A stretch of DNA of 64,000 bases. Origin: Methanomassiliicoccales archaeon (GTDB lineage Archaea > Thermoplasmatota > Thermoplasmata > Methanomassiliicoccales > UBA472). The stretch spans positions 1 through 64,000 of the forward strand of contig JAPKYJ010000026.1 in assembly GCA_026394375.1 (NCBI GenBank), written 5' to 3'. The notes under the pieces were generated by a model, which saw nothing but the letters and a program-made list of their open reading frames with translations, was not told the DNA's origin and ran no database searches. A program made the translations under genes and the position numbers. Below, piece by piece: positions 1 through 8,008 of the stretch; positions within the stretch are counted from its first letter, which is position 1; each line of letters begins with the position of its first letter.

Positions 1-8
1 GTCAGCTA

Positions 9-28
9 CCCACGATTAATATCGTGGG
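9..28. repeat. Terminal hairpin of IS605-like remnant
   Basis: Perfect 7-bp stem CCCACGA/TCGTGGG around a 6-base AT-rich loop. It sits at the right end of the element as read on the minus strand, where tnpB genes and their guide RNA scaffolds usually end. Confidence 0.6.
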
Positions 29-263
29 CTTGCACTTCCAGTTTTCGTTTGGCGGTTGGTTCCGCGAAGGACGCCCATTTCTGGGAACGGAGCGCATTCG
101 GTCGGCTGACTCCTGCCTGCAAGGCAGGGTGGCATCTGCCACGGCGGCCTACTCCATCGGGAGCGTTCCAATGCCTTTCCAGCAGACCGTTGCCAGTCCC
201 GTGCCCGATGGAGCGATGTGTACGCCACGGTCATTCGGGCATTTGAACTTTATCGCCATTCAT

Positions 264-284
264 CCCACGACTGAAGTTCGTGGG
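264..284. repeat. Second hairpin with identical stem
   Basis: Stem CCCACGA/TCGTGGG with a 7-base loop, the same stem and orientation as the hairpin at 9-28, 255 bases away. It is probably the left end hairpin of the same small element. Confidence 0.55.
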
Positions 285-366
285 TTTTCTGGCGACATAC
301 TTATAAAATCGTTCCCTGACGTGGTCCAGGAAGTACGAAGTGGCCGTACCAATGGCAAGTAGATGC

Positions 367-687
367 TTAGGTCAGGTGCTTGCGCAGCGTCTCCACCAGT
401 TTCTCTAGCGTCGGCACGCCCCCGTAGAACTCGAGCTTATTGTTCACGAAGAGCGCGGGGGCGATGGCGGCGCCGTACTTCATGAACAGCGGTGTCACTT
501 CCTTCATCCAGGCATAGCGGTCCGGGGTCATCATGGCCTCCGTGGCGTGCACGACATCCAGCTGAGCTTCCACGCCCAGCTGCGCCAGCGCCTCCTTGAT
601 CCGTTCCAGATACTGCTTGTCGAAGGTGGCGAAGCGGGGATTGCAGCAAGCGAACGACAGCAAGGTCAACTTCAGCTTCTCAGGCAT
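367..687 (-). CDS. Thioredoxin-fold protein, ArsD-like partner of ArsA
   Basis: A 106-residue soluble protein with a vicinal Cys pair at residues 14-15 (FACCNP), placed as in the arsenic metallochaperone ArsD, whose N-terminal CC pair binds As(III) and hands it to ArsA. A later APALFV segment looks like the cis-proline loop of the thioredoxin fold, followed by a glycine turn and a C-terminal helix. The third conserved ArsD cysteine is not evident. It overlaps the 3' end of the ArsA-type gene by 8 bases, so the two are translated together. A metal or thiol chaperone for that ATPase is inferred. It could also be an ordinary redox thioredoxin-like protein. No arsenite pump is nearby. Confidence 0.55.
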   Translation of the reverse strand: MPEKLKLTLLSFACCNPRFATFDKQYLERIKEALAQLGVEAQLDVVHATEAMMTPDRYAWMKEVTPLFMKYGAAIAPALFVNNKLEFYGGVPTLEKLVETLRKHLT

Positions 688-1597
688 AGAGGTGCCCTCC
701 GATCTTCCTCAGGCTGTCCACACCGTAGACGTCGCTCTCGAAAAGCGGCACCTGGCGTTTGATCAAGCTGCCGAACCTCTCGTCGATCTCTACGAGGTAC
801 ATTTCCTGCGTCGCCCTCCGCCGCTCCAGGAACCAGTTGCCCTGGAGCACCTCCGGGGGAATGACCTCGTTGATGATGAGCGCTGGCACGTGGATTCCGA
901 ACTTGCCCAGGTCCTCGACCGCCCGGGCCGTTTCCTCGATAGGCATCTTCTCCGGCAGGAGCACCAGGTTGAAGGCGGAGATGCTCTGGTCCGCCAGCCC
1001 CTTGATGGCGTTGTCGTAGCGTTCCTTCTCCTTGTTCAGGTCCTGAATCATCCCCTCGTCGTATACGAAGCCCAAGGCCTCGGAGAGCTCTCGGCGGTGG
1101 GTTATCTGATTGGCCAGATATCCAGACCAATCGAAGGGCATGCTCAGCTCGCGAAGGGTGTGGCCGGTGGGAGCGGTGTCGAAGACCAGCTTGTCGTGCT
1201 CCGTGTCCTGCATGAAGCTGACGAATTGGTCGAAGGCGGCGATCTCCTCCGTGCACGGCGTGCTGAGAAGTTCGCTGCCGAAGAGGGTCGAGAATCCCTC
1301 CATCATGCCGGTCATCCTTGACTGGAACATGCCCATCGCCTTCTTGGGGTTGATGTTCAGTCCGGAAAGATTGCAGCCGCATTTGATCGGGGTTATCTCC
1401 GTTTCGCTTATCTGCTGCTGGAAGGTGACCGACAGTGATACGGTTGGATCGGTGGCCACGATGAGCGTCTTGTAACCCTGGTCCGCCAGCCAGATGGCGG
1501 TGGCGGCGGCCATGGTGGTCTTGCCCACCCCTCCCTTGCCCCCGAAGAACAGGAAGCGCTTCTCCGTGGCGATGTCTCGCATCAAGTTGTCCGTCAT
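680..1597 (-). CDS. ArsA/Get3-family ATPase
   Basis: A 305-residue single-domain SIMIBI ATPase. It has the deviant P-loop GGKGGVGKT at 19-27, a switch I segment ATDPTVSLS at 49-57 and the DTAPTGHTLR switch II motif at 140-149, all hallmarks of the ArsA/Get3 family. Family members either drive an arsenite pump (ArsA) or carry tail-anchored membrane proteins (Get3). Cysteines at 73, 75 and 115 could bind metal; the Get3 CxxC dimer motif is not obvious. It is the first gene of a two-gene minus-strand operon with the thioredoxin-fold gene. With an ArsD-like partner, a metalloid role is plausible, but no ArsB or Acr3 is seen here. Confidence 0.85.
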   Translation of the reverse strand: MTDNLMRDIATEKRFLFFGGKGGVGKTTMAAATAIWLADQGYKTLIVATDPTVSLSVTFQQQISETEITPIKCGCNLSGLNINPKKAMGMFQSRMTGMMEGFSTLFGSELLSTPCTEEIAAFDQFVSFMQDTEHDKLVFDTAPTGHTLRELSMPFDWSGYLANQITHRRELSEALGFVYDEGMIQDLNKEKERYDNAIKGLADQSISAFNLVLLPEKMPIEETARAVEDLGKFGIHVPALIINEVIPPEVLQGNWFLERRRATQEMYLVEIDERFGSLIKRQVPLFESDVYGVDSLRKIGGHLYA

Positions 1598-1719
1598 TCA
1601 CCTCGCTCCGGAGAGGCGTATCGAATCCCCCCGCTCATAATCGTTCCCATATGCGCTTCGCTTGCCCGATGGCGTAAGCCTTATCTCGCCCACAATGCGA
1701 TGGCCACGGGAGCGGTATC

Positions 1720-2673
1720 ATGCCAGAGGACGACATCGTTTCCCTTTCCCACGTCAGCAAATCCTATCGCAGCGTGGAGGCGCTGAAGGACGTATCCTTT
1801 TCAATCAAGCGGGGTGAGATATTCGGCTACATCGGCCCTAACGGAGCGGGGAAGACCACCACCATCCGCATCATGATCGGCCTCCTGGGGCGATATCAAG
1901 GAAGCGTTTCGATAAACGGGATACCGTTGGCCGGCAACAAGGACAAGGTCAATCTGATGCTCGGCTATCTGCCGCAGAGGGCCGCCTTCCAGGAATGGAG
2001 GACGGTGGACCAAGCGCTCAGCACTTTCGGAAGGCTATCCGGCATTCCGAAGACCGAGGTCAATTCCAGGATCGCTTCCACTTTGGATCGTCTAGGCATC
2101 GCAGAATACCGCTACCGGAAAGTTACCGCTTTGTCCGGAGGAACGCTACAGAAGGTGGGCATGGCGCAAGCCATCCTGCACGACCCGGAGCTTCTGGTCC
2201 TGGATGAGCCAGTGGCCGGCCTGGACCCGGAGAGCCGCTACGCCTTCAAACAGCTGTTCCGCGACCTGAGGAAGGAAGGGCGGACCATCATCTTCTCCTC
2301 GCATATCCTCAGCGACATAGAGGACCTGGCGGATCGGATCGGCGTACTGAGCGCCGGAAGGCTGGTGCATGTGGGCACGGTGGACGAACTCAAGCGCCAA
2401 GTGATTATGGGGAAACAGGTGTTCTTGGAACTGGCTGGTGGCCCGACCTGGGAGACGGTCGCAGAGTCGCTTCCAGGCGTCCGTTCATGGGAGCATCTGC
2501 AGGGCGATCGCTACCTTCTTCGATTAGAGGAGCAGGTGGACGTGGATGCGATCATTCACGAGCTCATGACCCAGCTGATAGCCAAAGGCTTCCGCATCCG
2601 AGGCATATATCCCGTGCAGCCGTCGCTGGAACAGCTCTATGTGAGCTACCTGCAGCAGGGGGTGAGCCTGTGA
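1720..2673 (+). CDS. ABC-2 type transporter, ATP-binding subunit
   Basis: A 317-residue ATPase of the CcmA/drug-exporter type. It shows Walker A GPNGAGKTT near residue 40, the signature LSGGTLQKVG, Walker B LLVLDEPVAGLDPE and a switch histidine in SSHILSD. The roughly 100 residues after the ATPase domain match the accessory tail common in exporters. Its stop overlaps the permease start by 4 bases (GTGA), so the two form one exporter, probably as a dimer of each subunit. The substrate cannot be told: family members move drugs, copper-handling factors, polysaccharides or peptides. Confidence 0.88.
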   Translation: MPEDDIVSLSHVSKSYRSVEALKDVSFSIKRGEIFGYIGPNGAGKTTTIRIMIGLLGRYQGSVSINGIPLAGNKDKVNLMLGYLPQRAAFQEWRTVDQALSTFGRLSGIPKTEVNSRIASTLDRLGIAEYRYRKVTALSGGTLQKVGMAQAILHDPELLVLDEPVAGLDPESRYAFKQLFRDLRKEGRTIIFSSHILSDIEDLADRIGVLSAGRLVHVGTVDELKRQVIMGKQVFLELAGGPTWETVAESLPGVRSWEHLQGDRYLLRLEEQVDVDAIIHELMTQLIAKGFRIRGIYPVQPSLEQLYVSYLQQGVSL

Positions 2674-3326
2674 GCCTGGGCATCCTTTTCCGGGATGAAC
2701 TGAACGGCTTCTACCGCTCTAAGGTCATGCTGTTCCTTTGGGTGGGGCTTCCTTTGTTGGGCCTGTTCTTATACTATGCCCAACCGTCGGCCGGACAGAC
2801 GCCCCTGTCATCGTTCATCGCACTGGTCGTCTCAGCCATCGGAGGAACCCTCTCCTCGGTGATGCTGGCTGTGACAATCATCAACGAGAAGGAGCGCAAG
2901 GTGTACGACCTCTTCGTCATCCGGCCAATCAAGCGCTGGGATATCATCATCTCCAAGTTCCTGGCCGTGTTCTTGTGCGTGGTGGTGGCGGCCACCATTG
3001 CCATCCTGCTCGGCCTGGCCGTGGACACGGTGAGAATGGGTGCTCTGCCCTCGAACTTCGTTGGCGACCTGCTCTCATCCTTCGCCATCACTCTGGGGAT
3101 GATTGGCATCTCCTCGAGCGCGAGCGCGCTCATCGGCATCGCCTCGCCCTCGGTGCTGGTGGGTGTGATAGCGGTGCTCTATGGATCGAACCAGCTTTCT
3201 GCGGCGGTCATCCTGCCCGTGCTTCTCATGAATGCCAGCACACTGCTGACCCTCGGAGCGAGCCTCCTGATAACCGGAGTGCTGCTGGTGCTCGCCTGCG
3301 TTTATTTCGAGAGGAAGCAGCTCTAG
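2670..3326 (+). CDS. ABC-2 type transporter, permease subunit
   Basis: A 218-residue integral membrane protein with about six hydrophobic segments. The loop sequence INEKERKVYDLFVIRPIKRW after the second segment resembles the coupling region of ABC-2 permeases, where ERK/E and RP motifs are common. A GTG start at 2670 is chosen because it overlaps the stop of the ATPase gene by 4 bases and begins with a short amphipathic stretch before the first membrane segment. An open frame runs further upstream but lies inside the ATPase gene. Role: the membrane channel of the exporter encoded with the preceding gene. Substrate unknown. Confidence 0.82.
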   Translation: MSLGILFRDELNGFYRSKVMLFLWVGLPLLGLFLYYAQPSAGQTPLSSFIALVVSAIGGTLSSVMLAVTIINEKERKVYDLFVIRPIKRWDIIISKFLAVFLCVVVAATIAILLGLAVDTVRMGALPSNFVGDLLSSFAITLGMIGISSSASALIGIASPSVLVGVIAVLYGSNQLSAAVILPVLLMNASTLLTLGASLLITGVLLVLACVYFERKQL

Positions 3327-3390
3327 ACCGGGGCGACCAGAGCATCTTCGAAGAACGAGAAGGTGGGCGGTAGATCGCCATTCGTCAAGC

Positions 3391-3942
3391 CTAGATGAAG
3401 GACTTGAACGCCTCTTTCGTTGCGCCGCAGAAGGGGCATTTGTCCGGGCCCTCGCCCTCTCCGGTGTAGCCGCATACCTCGCACACGTGCACCTTCACTT
3501 GCTTCCAGTCCTTGCCCGAGTCCACCAGCTGCTTCGCCTCTTTGAACAGCTTCTGGTGTATCTTCTCGGTGTTCCAGGCGTAGGTGAAGGAGAGCTGAGC
3601 CGTCTTTTCGCCCTGCATCTTGGCCACTTCCAGGTAGGCAGGATACATCTCTTCGATCTCGAACGTCTCTCCGTCCACACCGAACTGCAGGTTTTGAGAA
3701 GTGCTCCCAACGCCCATCGGGGCCTCTCCCACGGCGGCGGCGGGCCTAAGGGGCATGCGGGTCAGGTGATTGGTGGCGTGCACCTGCTCTGCGAAGGCGA
3801 TGGCCCGGAACAGCCTGCCCACCTGTTTAAAACCTTCCTTGTCTGCCACTCCAGCATAGACGTTGTAGCGCATGTGCGCCATCGATTCGCCCGAGAACGC
3901 GTTGTGCAGGTTCGCTTCCGTCATCGGATGCATGCTTCTCAC
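3391..3942 (-). CDS. Rubrerythrin
   Basis: A 183-residue rubrerythrin that reduces hydrogen peroxide in anaerobes. The N-terminal four-helix diiron domain shows the paired Glu and ExxH ligands (FSGES, AEQVH, EEMYPAYLEVA, EKIH). The C-terminal rubredoxin-like domain has the CEVCGYT and CPFCG iron-binding knuckles near residues 153-175. The length is normal. It stands alone on the minus strand between an exporter and membrane-protein genes. Its presence fits a strict anaerobe exposed to occasional oxygen. Confidence 0.92.
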   Translation of the reverse strand: MRSMHPMTEANLHNAFSGESMAHMRYNVYAGVADKEGFKQVGRLFRAIAFAEQVHATNHLTRMPLRPAAAVGEAPMGVGSTSQNLQFGVDGETFEIEEMYPAYLEVAKMQGEKTAQLSFTYAWNTEKIHQKLFKEAKQLVDSGKDWKQVKVHVCEVCGYTGEGEGPDKCPFCGATKEAFKSFI

Positions 3943-4019
3943 TCCTCATTTGGGCCTGAGAGAACATCCCCTCTAACTAGATATCGATAGGAGCCATCGA
4001 TGGTCCTGCCCTTCACCCG

Positions 4020-4388
4020 CTACTTGGGGCGGGTGGCGAAGGCCACCACGGCTATCGCTCCAAGGAAGATGAGGAAGACCGCGATCAGCACCGGCACGTT
4101 GTTCGGCAGCAGGTCGTTGGTGATGAGCAACATCCCCAGCACCGCCATGATGCCTCCCCAGGTGAGGGTATATATCATCCCCGAGCGAACATCGCGGCCA
4201 GGCGTGCGGGGCAGCGTGCCCAGGAAAATGACGTACGCACCCAAGGCGATCATGAAAATGGGCAGGGCGTACCAGAACTTGTTGATGGAATAGCCTATCA
4301 GGATCGAGACCGCCAATGCGATGAGCACGTAGCCGGCGGTTAGACCGGTCAGATTCCTCCTTCTCGTGGAAACGGCCAAATTCGCCAC
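4020..4388 (-). CDS. Small four-helix membrane protein, unknown
   Basis: A 122-residue protein starting at GTG 4388 with a short basic N-terminus (TRRRN) and four hydrophobic segments at about residues 14-33, 38-58, 68-88 and 95-118. No catalytic motif is visible. It lies downstream of another minus-strand membrane gene (4450-5037) with a 61-base gap, so the two may be co-transcribed. I do not recognise a named family, and function cannot be given from the sequence. Confidence 0.6.
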   Translation of the reverse strand: MANLAVSTRRRNLTGLTAGYVLIALAVSILIGYSINKFWYALPIFMIALGAYVIFLGTLPRTPGRDVRSGMIYTLTWGGIMAVLGMLLITNDLLPNNVPVLIAVFLIFLGAIAVVAFATRPK

Positions 4389-4449
4389 CTACGCAGGTAT
4401 TTCTCTTTCCCGCTCTTAATCCTAATCCCGTCTTGGACCCCTGCAGGGT

Positions 4450-5037
4450 TCAAGAGGGGCGGATGCGGATGGGCATGCGTAGGCCGTTCACGCTCACCGA
4501 CTCCACGAACATGTAGGCGAGGGTGAACGCGAAGTAAGGGATGAGGTAGACCCAGCCGAAGACTCCCAACAGCACCATGATCACCAATGCGATGTCGCTG
4601 AACGGCCGATAGGTGAGGAACGATTCCATCGTTCCGCGCAACTCCCATCTGTGCGCCAGTTCGTCCATCACCTCGTCCACGAATCCAGCCAGCAAGAAAC
4701 CCACGATAGGGAACAGCAGCAGGATCACATCATACTGGCTGAAGAACAGCAGGAACGAGCCTACCGCCACCAGCGCACCGATGACGAAGGCCAGGTTGTC
4801 CATCTTCTTGGCCATGAACAGGCTGATGAGCATGGCGATGAAGAAGGCGGTGGAGAACGGGCTGTCCGCGGCCATGAGGAAGCCCATGACCACTCCGGCC
4901 AGGATCGCGAGCAGATTGGCGCTGCGCCGGTCGAAGCTGTGCTCATCGTAGGCTTGGTCGATGAACTTGATCGAACCGCCTAGGAATGCATACGTCACCA
5001 GAAGGAATAGCAGCTCCACTGCCTCATCCTCCGCCAT
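4450..5037 (-). CDS. Polytopic membrane protein, unknown
   Basis: A 195-residue protein with six or so membrane segments, among them LLFLLVTYAFLGGSIKFID near the N-terminus, and short charged loops (DEHSFDRRSA, DEVMDELAHRWELRG). The acidic DQAYDEHS loop and the DEVMDEL loop are the only notable polar stretches. It is the upstream gene of a likely two-gene minus-strand unit. No known family is recognised from the sequence alone. Confidence 0.65.
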   Translation of the reverse strand: MAEDEAVELLFLLVTYAFLGGSIKFIDQAYDEHSFDRRSANLLAILAGVVMGFLMAADSPFSTAFFIAMLISLFMAKKMDNLAFVIGALVAVGSFLLFFSQYDVILLLFPIVGFLLAGFVDEVMDELAHRWELRGTMESFLTYRPFSDIALVIMVLLGVFGWVYLIPYFAFTLAYMFVESVSVNGLRMPIRIRPS

Positions 5038-5358
5038 GGAGGTCCTGTCCGGACTTCACCTGGATCGTGATCATGGTCTTGCCCTTGAGCCTTGACCGCA
5101 TTAGGCATTGGCAGCACGCCGCACAGCGATTGCCGTTGGTGCACTCCCTGCCCGATACACGGTGCCGGTTAAAAAGTCTCCTGCTAGTTCTGTTCGGTTG
5201 GAGGTCATTGATGCGCAAGACCGCTGGATGTTCCTGGCAAACGACGGTCACCAGGGGCAATTTCATGACCTACCCAATGATGGAGGGGGGATTGACGAAG
5301 AAGTCAACGGCGAGCGCACATAGGAATACACCCTGCTCCCATCGAGTCGGTCGATAAC
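5038..5358. other. Divergent intergenic region, no gene seen
   Basis: 321 bases between the minus-strand membrane gene and the plus-strand beta-propeller gene. An A/T stretch (GTTAAAAAG near 5167) could be a TATA element for either side. No open frame with a family match, no tRNA-like cloverleaf and no clear repeat was found. Confidence 0.4.
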
Positions 5359-7209
5359 ATGAGCCGGCGGTCCTTAGCCTGGTCATCAATGGTGGTCTGT
5401 GCCCTCCTCGTCATGGGTTCGGCGATGGTGCTGGTGAAGGCGCCCGCGTCATCCGACGGCGAAGAGACTCTTCCCACTTTCTCTAGTTACAGCCAGATGA
5501 GCGGCTACGTCTCCAATTCGAACTCGCGAGGAGGATACGACGCGGCGCTCACCATGGGGGGGAACGGTCAGGCCGTCGCCTCGGAGTCAATGAAGCACTC
5601 CAACACCAATGTCCAGGTGGAAGGCGTGGACGAGGCCGACCTGGTTAAGACCGACGGCCAGTACCTATTCATCGCCTCCCTCGATAGAGTGCACATCGTC
5701 CGTGCCTATCCTCCGGCGCAGATGTCCAACGTCTCGGAGATACTGGTGCGCGATCATCTGGGGACGGATGCGAACTACAGTGTCTGGATCCATGGGATAT
5801 ATCTCTTCGACGGGGAGCTGGCGATAATCGCATACGTGGCCGGTCCCTATCCGGTCTACGACCCGCAGGTCATGACCCCCTGGGTCTGGAGGATGCCCGA
5901 GGAACGGACCGTGGTGCTGGTGTTCGATCTATCCGACGTGGCGCAGCCTCAGATGCTAGGCCTGTTCGGCATCTCCGGCAATCCCAGCACCACCCGACTG
6001 GCCGGTGGCATCGTATATGCGGTGGCGCAGCATTTCATCTGGACGAATGACGATTCCGTGGTCCGCCCCAAGCTTTGGATCAACAGCTCAGTTACAGAGC
6101 TGGACCCGACCCGGGTGCACTACGATCCCGATTGTAAGGACTCCGCTGCCTTCCTCAACCTGCTGGCGGTGGACCTCAAGCAGCTGAAGAGCAACTATAC
6201 CTCGCTGCTCGTGGGCTACGCCTCCATCGTCTACATGTCGCAAGGCGCCCTCTACCTCACATATCAGAAATGGACAGGGGAGGCGGTATGGTCTGGAACT
6301 GGCGCCGGAGGAACGGCCGTCAGCGTCGTCAGCGCCACTGATTCCTTCTCCACCACCATCTACAAGATCGGGCTGGAAGGTCTGGTCATGCAGCCCAATG
6401 CCCGAGGGTCCGTCCCCGGCTGGCCGCTCAACCAGTTCGCTTTGGACGAGCATGGATCCCAGCTGCGAATCGCGACCACCACCTCCTGGACGAACCAGAG
6501 CAACGCCGTCTACATCCTGGACGCCGACCTTAAGCGAGTTGGCCAGCTGGAGAACATCGCCCCGGGGGAGCGCATCTATTCCGCTCGTTTCGTCGGCGAG
6601 ACGCTCTATCTGGTCACCTTCAGACAGGTGGACCCGCTGTTCGTCATCGATTTGAGCGTGGCCAGCAATCCCCGGATCGTCGGTTCCCTAGCGCTTCCAG
6701 GCTTTTCCTCCTACCTGCATCCAGTGAACTCCACCCACTTGGTGGGCATCGGCATGCTGAACGGCTCGATCAAGCTGTCCCTCTTCGATGTCTCCGATCC
6801 CCTCCAGCCACGAGAGGACGCCAACCTGACCGTGCCTGGAAGGTCGTATTCCCAGGCTCTATGGGACCACCACGCGGTGCTCTTCGATGTCGAGACTGGC
6901 GCCTTGATCATCCCCATCACCACCTATGATGCTTCCACTTACAACGTAACATCGGCCGTCTTTGTGTTCCATTTGGCCGGAGACACGCTGGCGCTGACCG
7001 GAAAGTTGGCGGTGGATTCGGGAGAGTACATCGTTCGCACGCACTACATCGGTGAGTATCTGTACACGATCACCGACGTGAAGGTGCTGGCGAACTCGTT
7101 GCTGGACCTGAGCCCCGCGGGAGAGCTGGTGTACGCCGAGAGGAGTCAGTATCTCATCCCCTATATGCTGGGCGAGGGAACGGTGTCGCCTGTGGCGGCC
7201 GTGAGGTGA
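5359..7209 (+). CDS. Secreted or membrane-anchored beta-propeller protein
   Basis: A 616-residue protein of the archaeal and bacterial beta-propeller domain family (Pfam Beta_propel type). Residues 8-28 form a hydrophobic signal anchor after a short basic N-terminus. The diagnostic segment VQVEGVDEADLVKTDGQYLF occurs near residues 86-105, followed by repeated blades with VFDLSD, YILDADL and LFDVSDP strands. The many N-x-S/T sites fit an exported, possibly glycosylated surface protein. Start at ATG 5359, since the signal anchor begins here. The next gene downstream is a membrane-bound HTH protein 67 bases away, which might regulate it. The biochemical role of the family is not established. Confidence 0.85.
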   Translation: MSRRSLAWSSMVVCALLVMGSAMVLVKAPASSDGEETLPTFSSYSQMSGYVSNSNSRGGYDAALTMGGNGQAVASESMKHSNTNVQVEGVDEADLVKTDGQYLFIASLDRVHIVRAYPPAQMSNVSEILVRDHLGTDANYSVWIHGIYLFDGELAIIAYVAGPYPVYDPQVMTPWVWRMPEERTVVLVFDLSDVAQPQMLGLFGISGNPSTTRLAGGIVYAVAQHFIWTNDDSVVRPKLWINSSVTELDPTRVHYDPDCKDSAAFLNLLAVDLKQLKSNYTSLLVGYASIVYMSQGALYLTYQKWTGEAVWSGTGAGGTAVSVVSATDSFSTTIYKIGLEGLVMQPNARGSVPGWPLNQFALDEHGSQLRIATTTSWTNQSNAVYILDADLKRVGQLENIAPGERIYSARFVGETLYLVTFRQVDPLFVIDLSVASNPRIVGSLALPGFSSYLHPVNSTHLVGIGMLNGSIKLSLFDVSDPLQPREDANLTVPGRSYSQALWDHHAVLFDVETGALIIPITTYDASTYNVTSAVFVFHLAGDTLALTGKLAVDSGEYIVRTHYIGEYLYTITDVKVLANSLLDLSPAGELVYAERSQYLIPYMLGEGTVSPVAAVR

Positions 7210-7276
7210 TCTCGCGGAGCCGCAAGAGAGGTTAAGCCTCCCGGCCCCCTTTTCCTTAGGCAAGGGGCAGCAGAAG

Positions 7277-7828
7277 ATGAAGGTGGAGCTGGACAAGAAG
7301 GCCTTGTTCGCATTAGCCTCCGACACTCGCATAGAGATCTTGAAGGCGCTCCAGCCTTCCCGCCGGACCATTACTCAGCTCGCGGAGGAGCTGAGCATCG
7401 ACAAGGCTGCCATCCACCGACATCTCAAGAAGCTGGAGGAGGGCGGCTTCGTCACTCGTCAAGAGGACCATGGTTTTGTCTACTACGAGCTGTCGTGGAA
7501 GGCCAGGGACATCATCTCCCCGGGTGAGAACACCAAGATCATCATCATCTTCTCATCCTCCTGGTTGCTGATACTGGCTTCGGTATCCCTTCTCGTATTG
7601 GCTTTGAACTCGGCCGCCAAACGCGCCTTCGAAGCGTACGGGGAGACGCAGATGGCGGGAGGCAACTGGCTCAGCGAAGCAACCGGTGGCCTGGGGCTGG
7701 AGGTATTGCTGCCAGCGGTCCTGCTGGTTGCGCTCGCAGTCGTGCTGACCTACATCGGATATAGCAAGCTGCGCCGACCCAGGCAACGACCGGCGGAGAA
7801 GGACCCACCCGATGAGGCGACCTTCTGA
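7277..7828 (+). CDS. Membrane-anchored ArsR-type winged-helix regulator
   Basis: A 183-residue protein with an N-terminal winged-helix domain (residues 5-75: ALASDTRIEILKAL, then the recognition helix DKAAIHRHLKKLEEGG and the wing). Two hydrophobic segments follow at about 90-112 and 140-163, with a basic proline-rich C-terminal tail. No metal-binding cysteines of classical ArsR are present. HTH proteins with two C-terminal membrane helices are common in euryarchaea and may sense envelope state. It follows the beta-propeller gene and may control it or itself; this is inference. Confidence 0.8.
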   Translation: MKVELDKKALFALASDTRIEILKALQPSRRTITQLAEELSIDKAAIHRHLKKLEEGGFVTRQEDHGFVYYELSWKARDIISPGENTKIIIIFSSSWLLILASVSLLVLALNSAAKRAFEAYGETQMAGGNWLSEATGGLGLEVLLPAVLLVALAVVLTYIGYSKLRRPRQRPAEKDPPDEATF

Positions 7829-7891
7829 ACGCCGCCTGGTCCGATCTCCTGGTCACCAGCCAGGTCGATAGCAGGCGTTCCGGCAACAATC

Positions 7892-7899
7892 AATAAATA
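7892..7899 (+). promoter_or_regulatory. TATA-like box upstream of the ATP-grasp operon
   Basis: AATAAATA about 54 bases before the small ORF at 7946 and 113 before the ATP-grasp gene. An initiation point near 7922 would give a leader that includes the small ORF. Confidence 0.4.
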
Positions 7900-7945
7900 C
7901 CCTGGGTGGGTTGAGCTAATCCTTCTGGGTCAAGTGACGCTGCGC

Positions 7946-8008
7946 ATGCAGGACGACGACAAGGACGAGAGAGGGGCTCATCGCTGCAATGGCCCCCGGA
8001 CGGGGTGA
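7946..8008 (+). CDS. 20-codon ORF coupled to the ATP-grasp gene
   Basis: A very short frame reading MQDDDKDERGAHRCNGPRTG whose TGA stop overlaps the GTG of the ATP-grasp gene by 4 bases (GTGA at 8005-8008). The peptide is acidic at the start, then basic, with one Cys. It lies between a TATA-like box and the ligase gene. It could be a leader ORF that couples translation or a substrate peptide. Equally it may be chance, since the ligase may start at ATG 8017 instead. Confidence 0.25.
   Translation: MQDDDKDERGAHRCNGPRTG

Larger units (their letters stand above)
1..290 (-). mobile_element. Shrunken IS200/IS605 (IS1341-type) element remnant
   Basis: Two hairpins with the same 7-bp stem (CCCACGA/TCGTGGG) lie at 9-28 and 264-284 in the same orientation. 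Such subterminal hairpins are typical of IS200/IS605 ends and of the 3' ends of tnpB (IS1341-type) genes. On the minus strand the DNA between them reads, in shifted frames, as what looks like the decayed end of a TnpB: a Cys-Pro near the left side and a KRKLEV..HD.NRG ending just before the right hairpin. No transposase gene is left. I infer an internally deleted, non-autonomous element whose ends were kept. The outer left boundary may lie outside the window. The assignment rests on hairpins and a weak coding trace. Confidence 0.5.

Noticed and set aside
596-1321. Plus-strand frame of 241 codons opposite the ArsA gene
   Set aside because: Fully antisense to a clear ATPase with all motifs; no family features in this frame.
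5024-5266. Minus-strand frame of 80 codons in the divergent region
   Set aside because: Overlaps the start of the membrane gene, has no ribosome site, promoter or family match.
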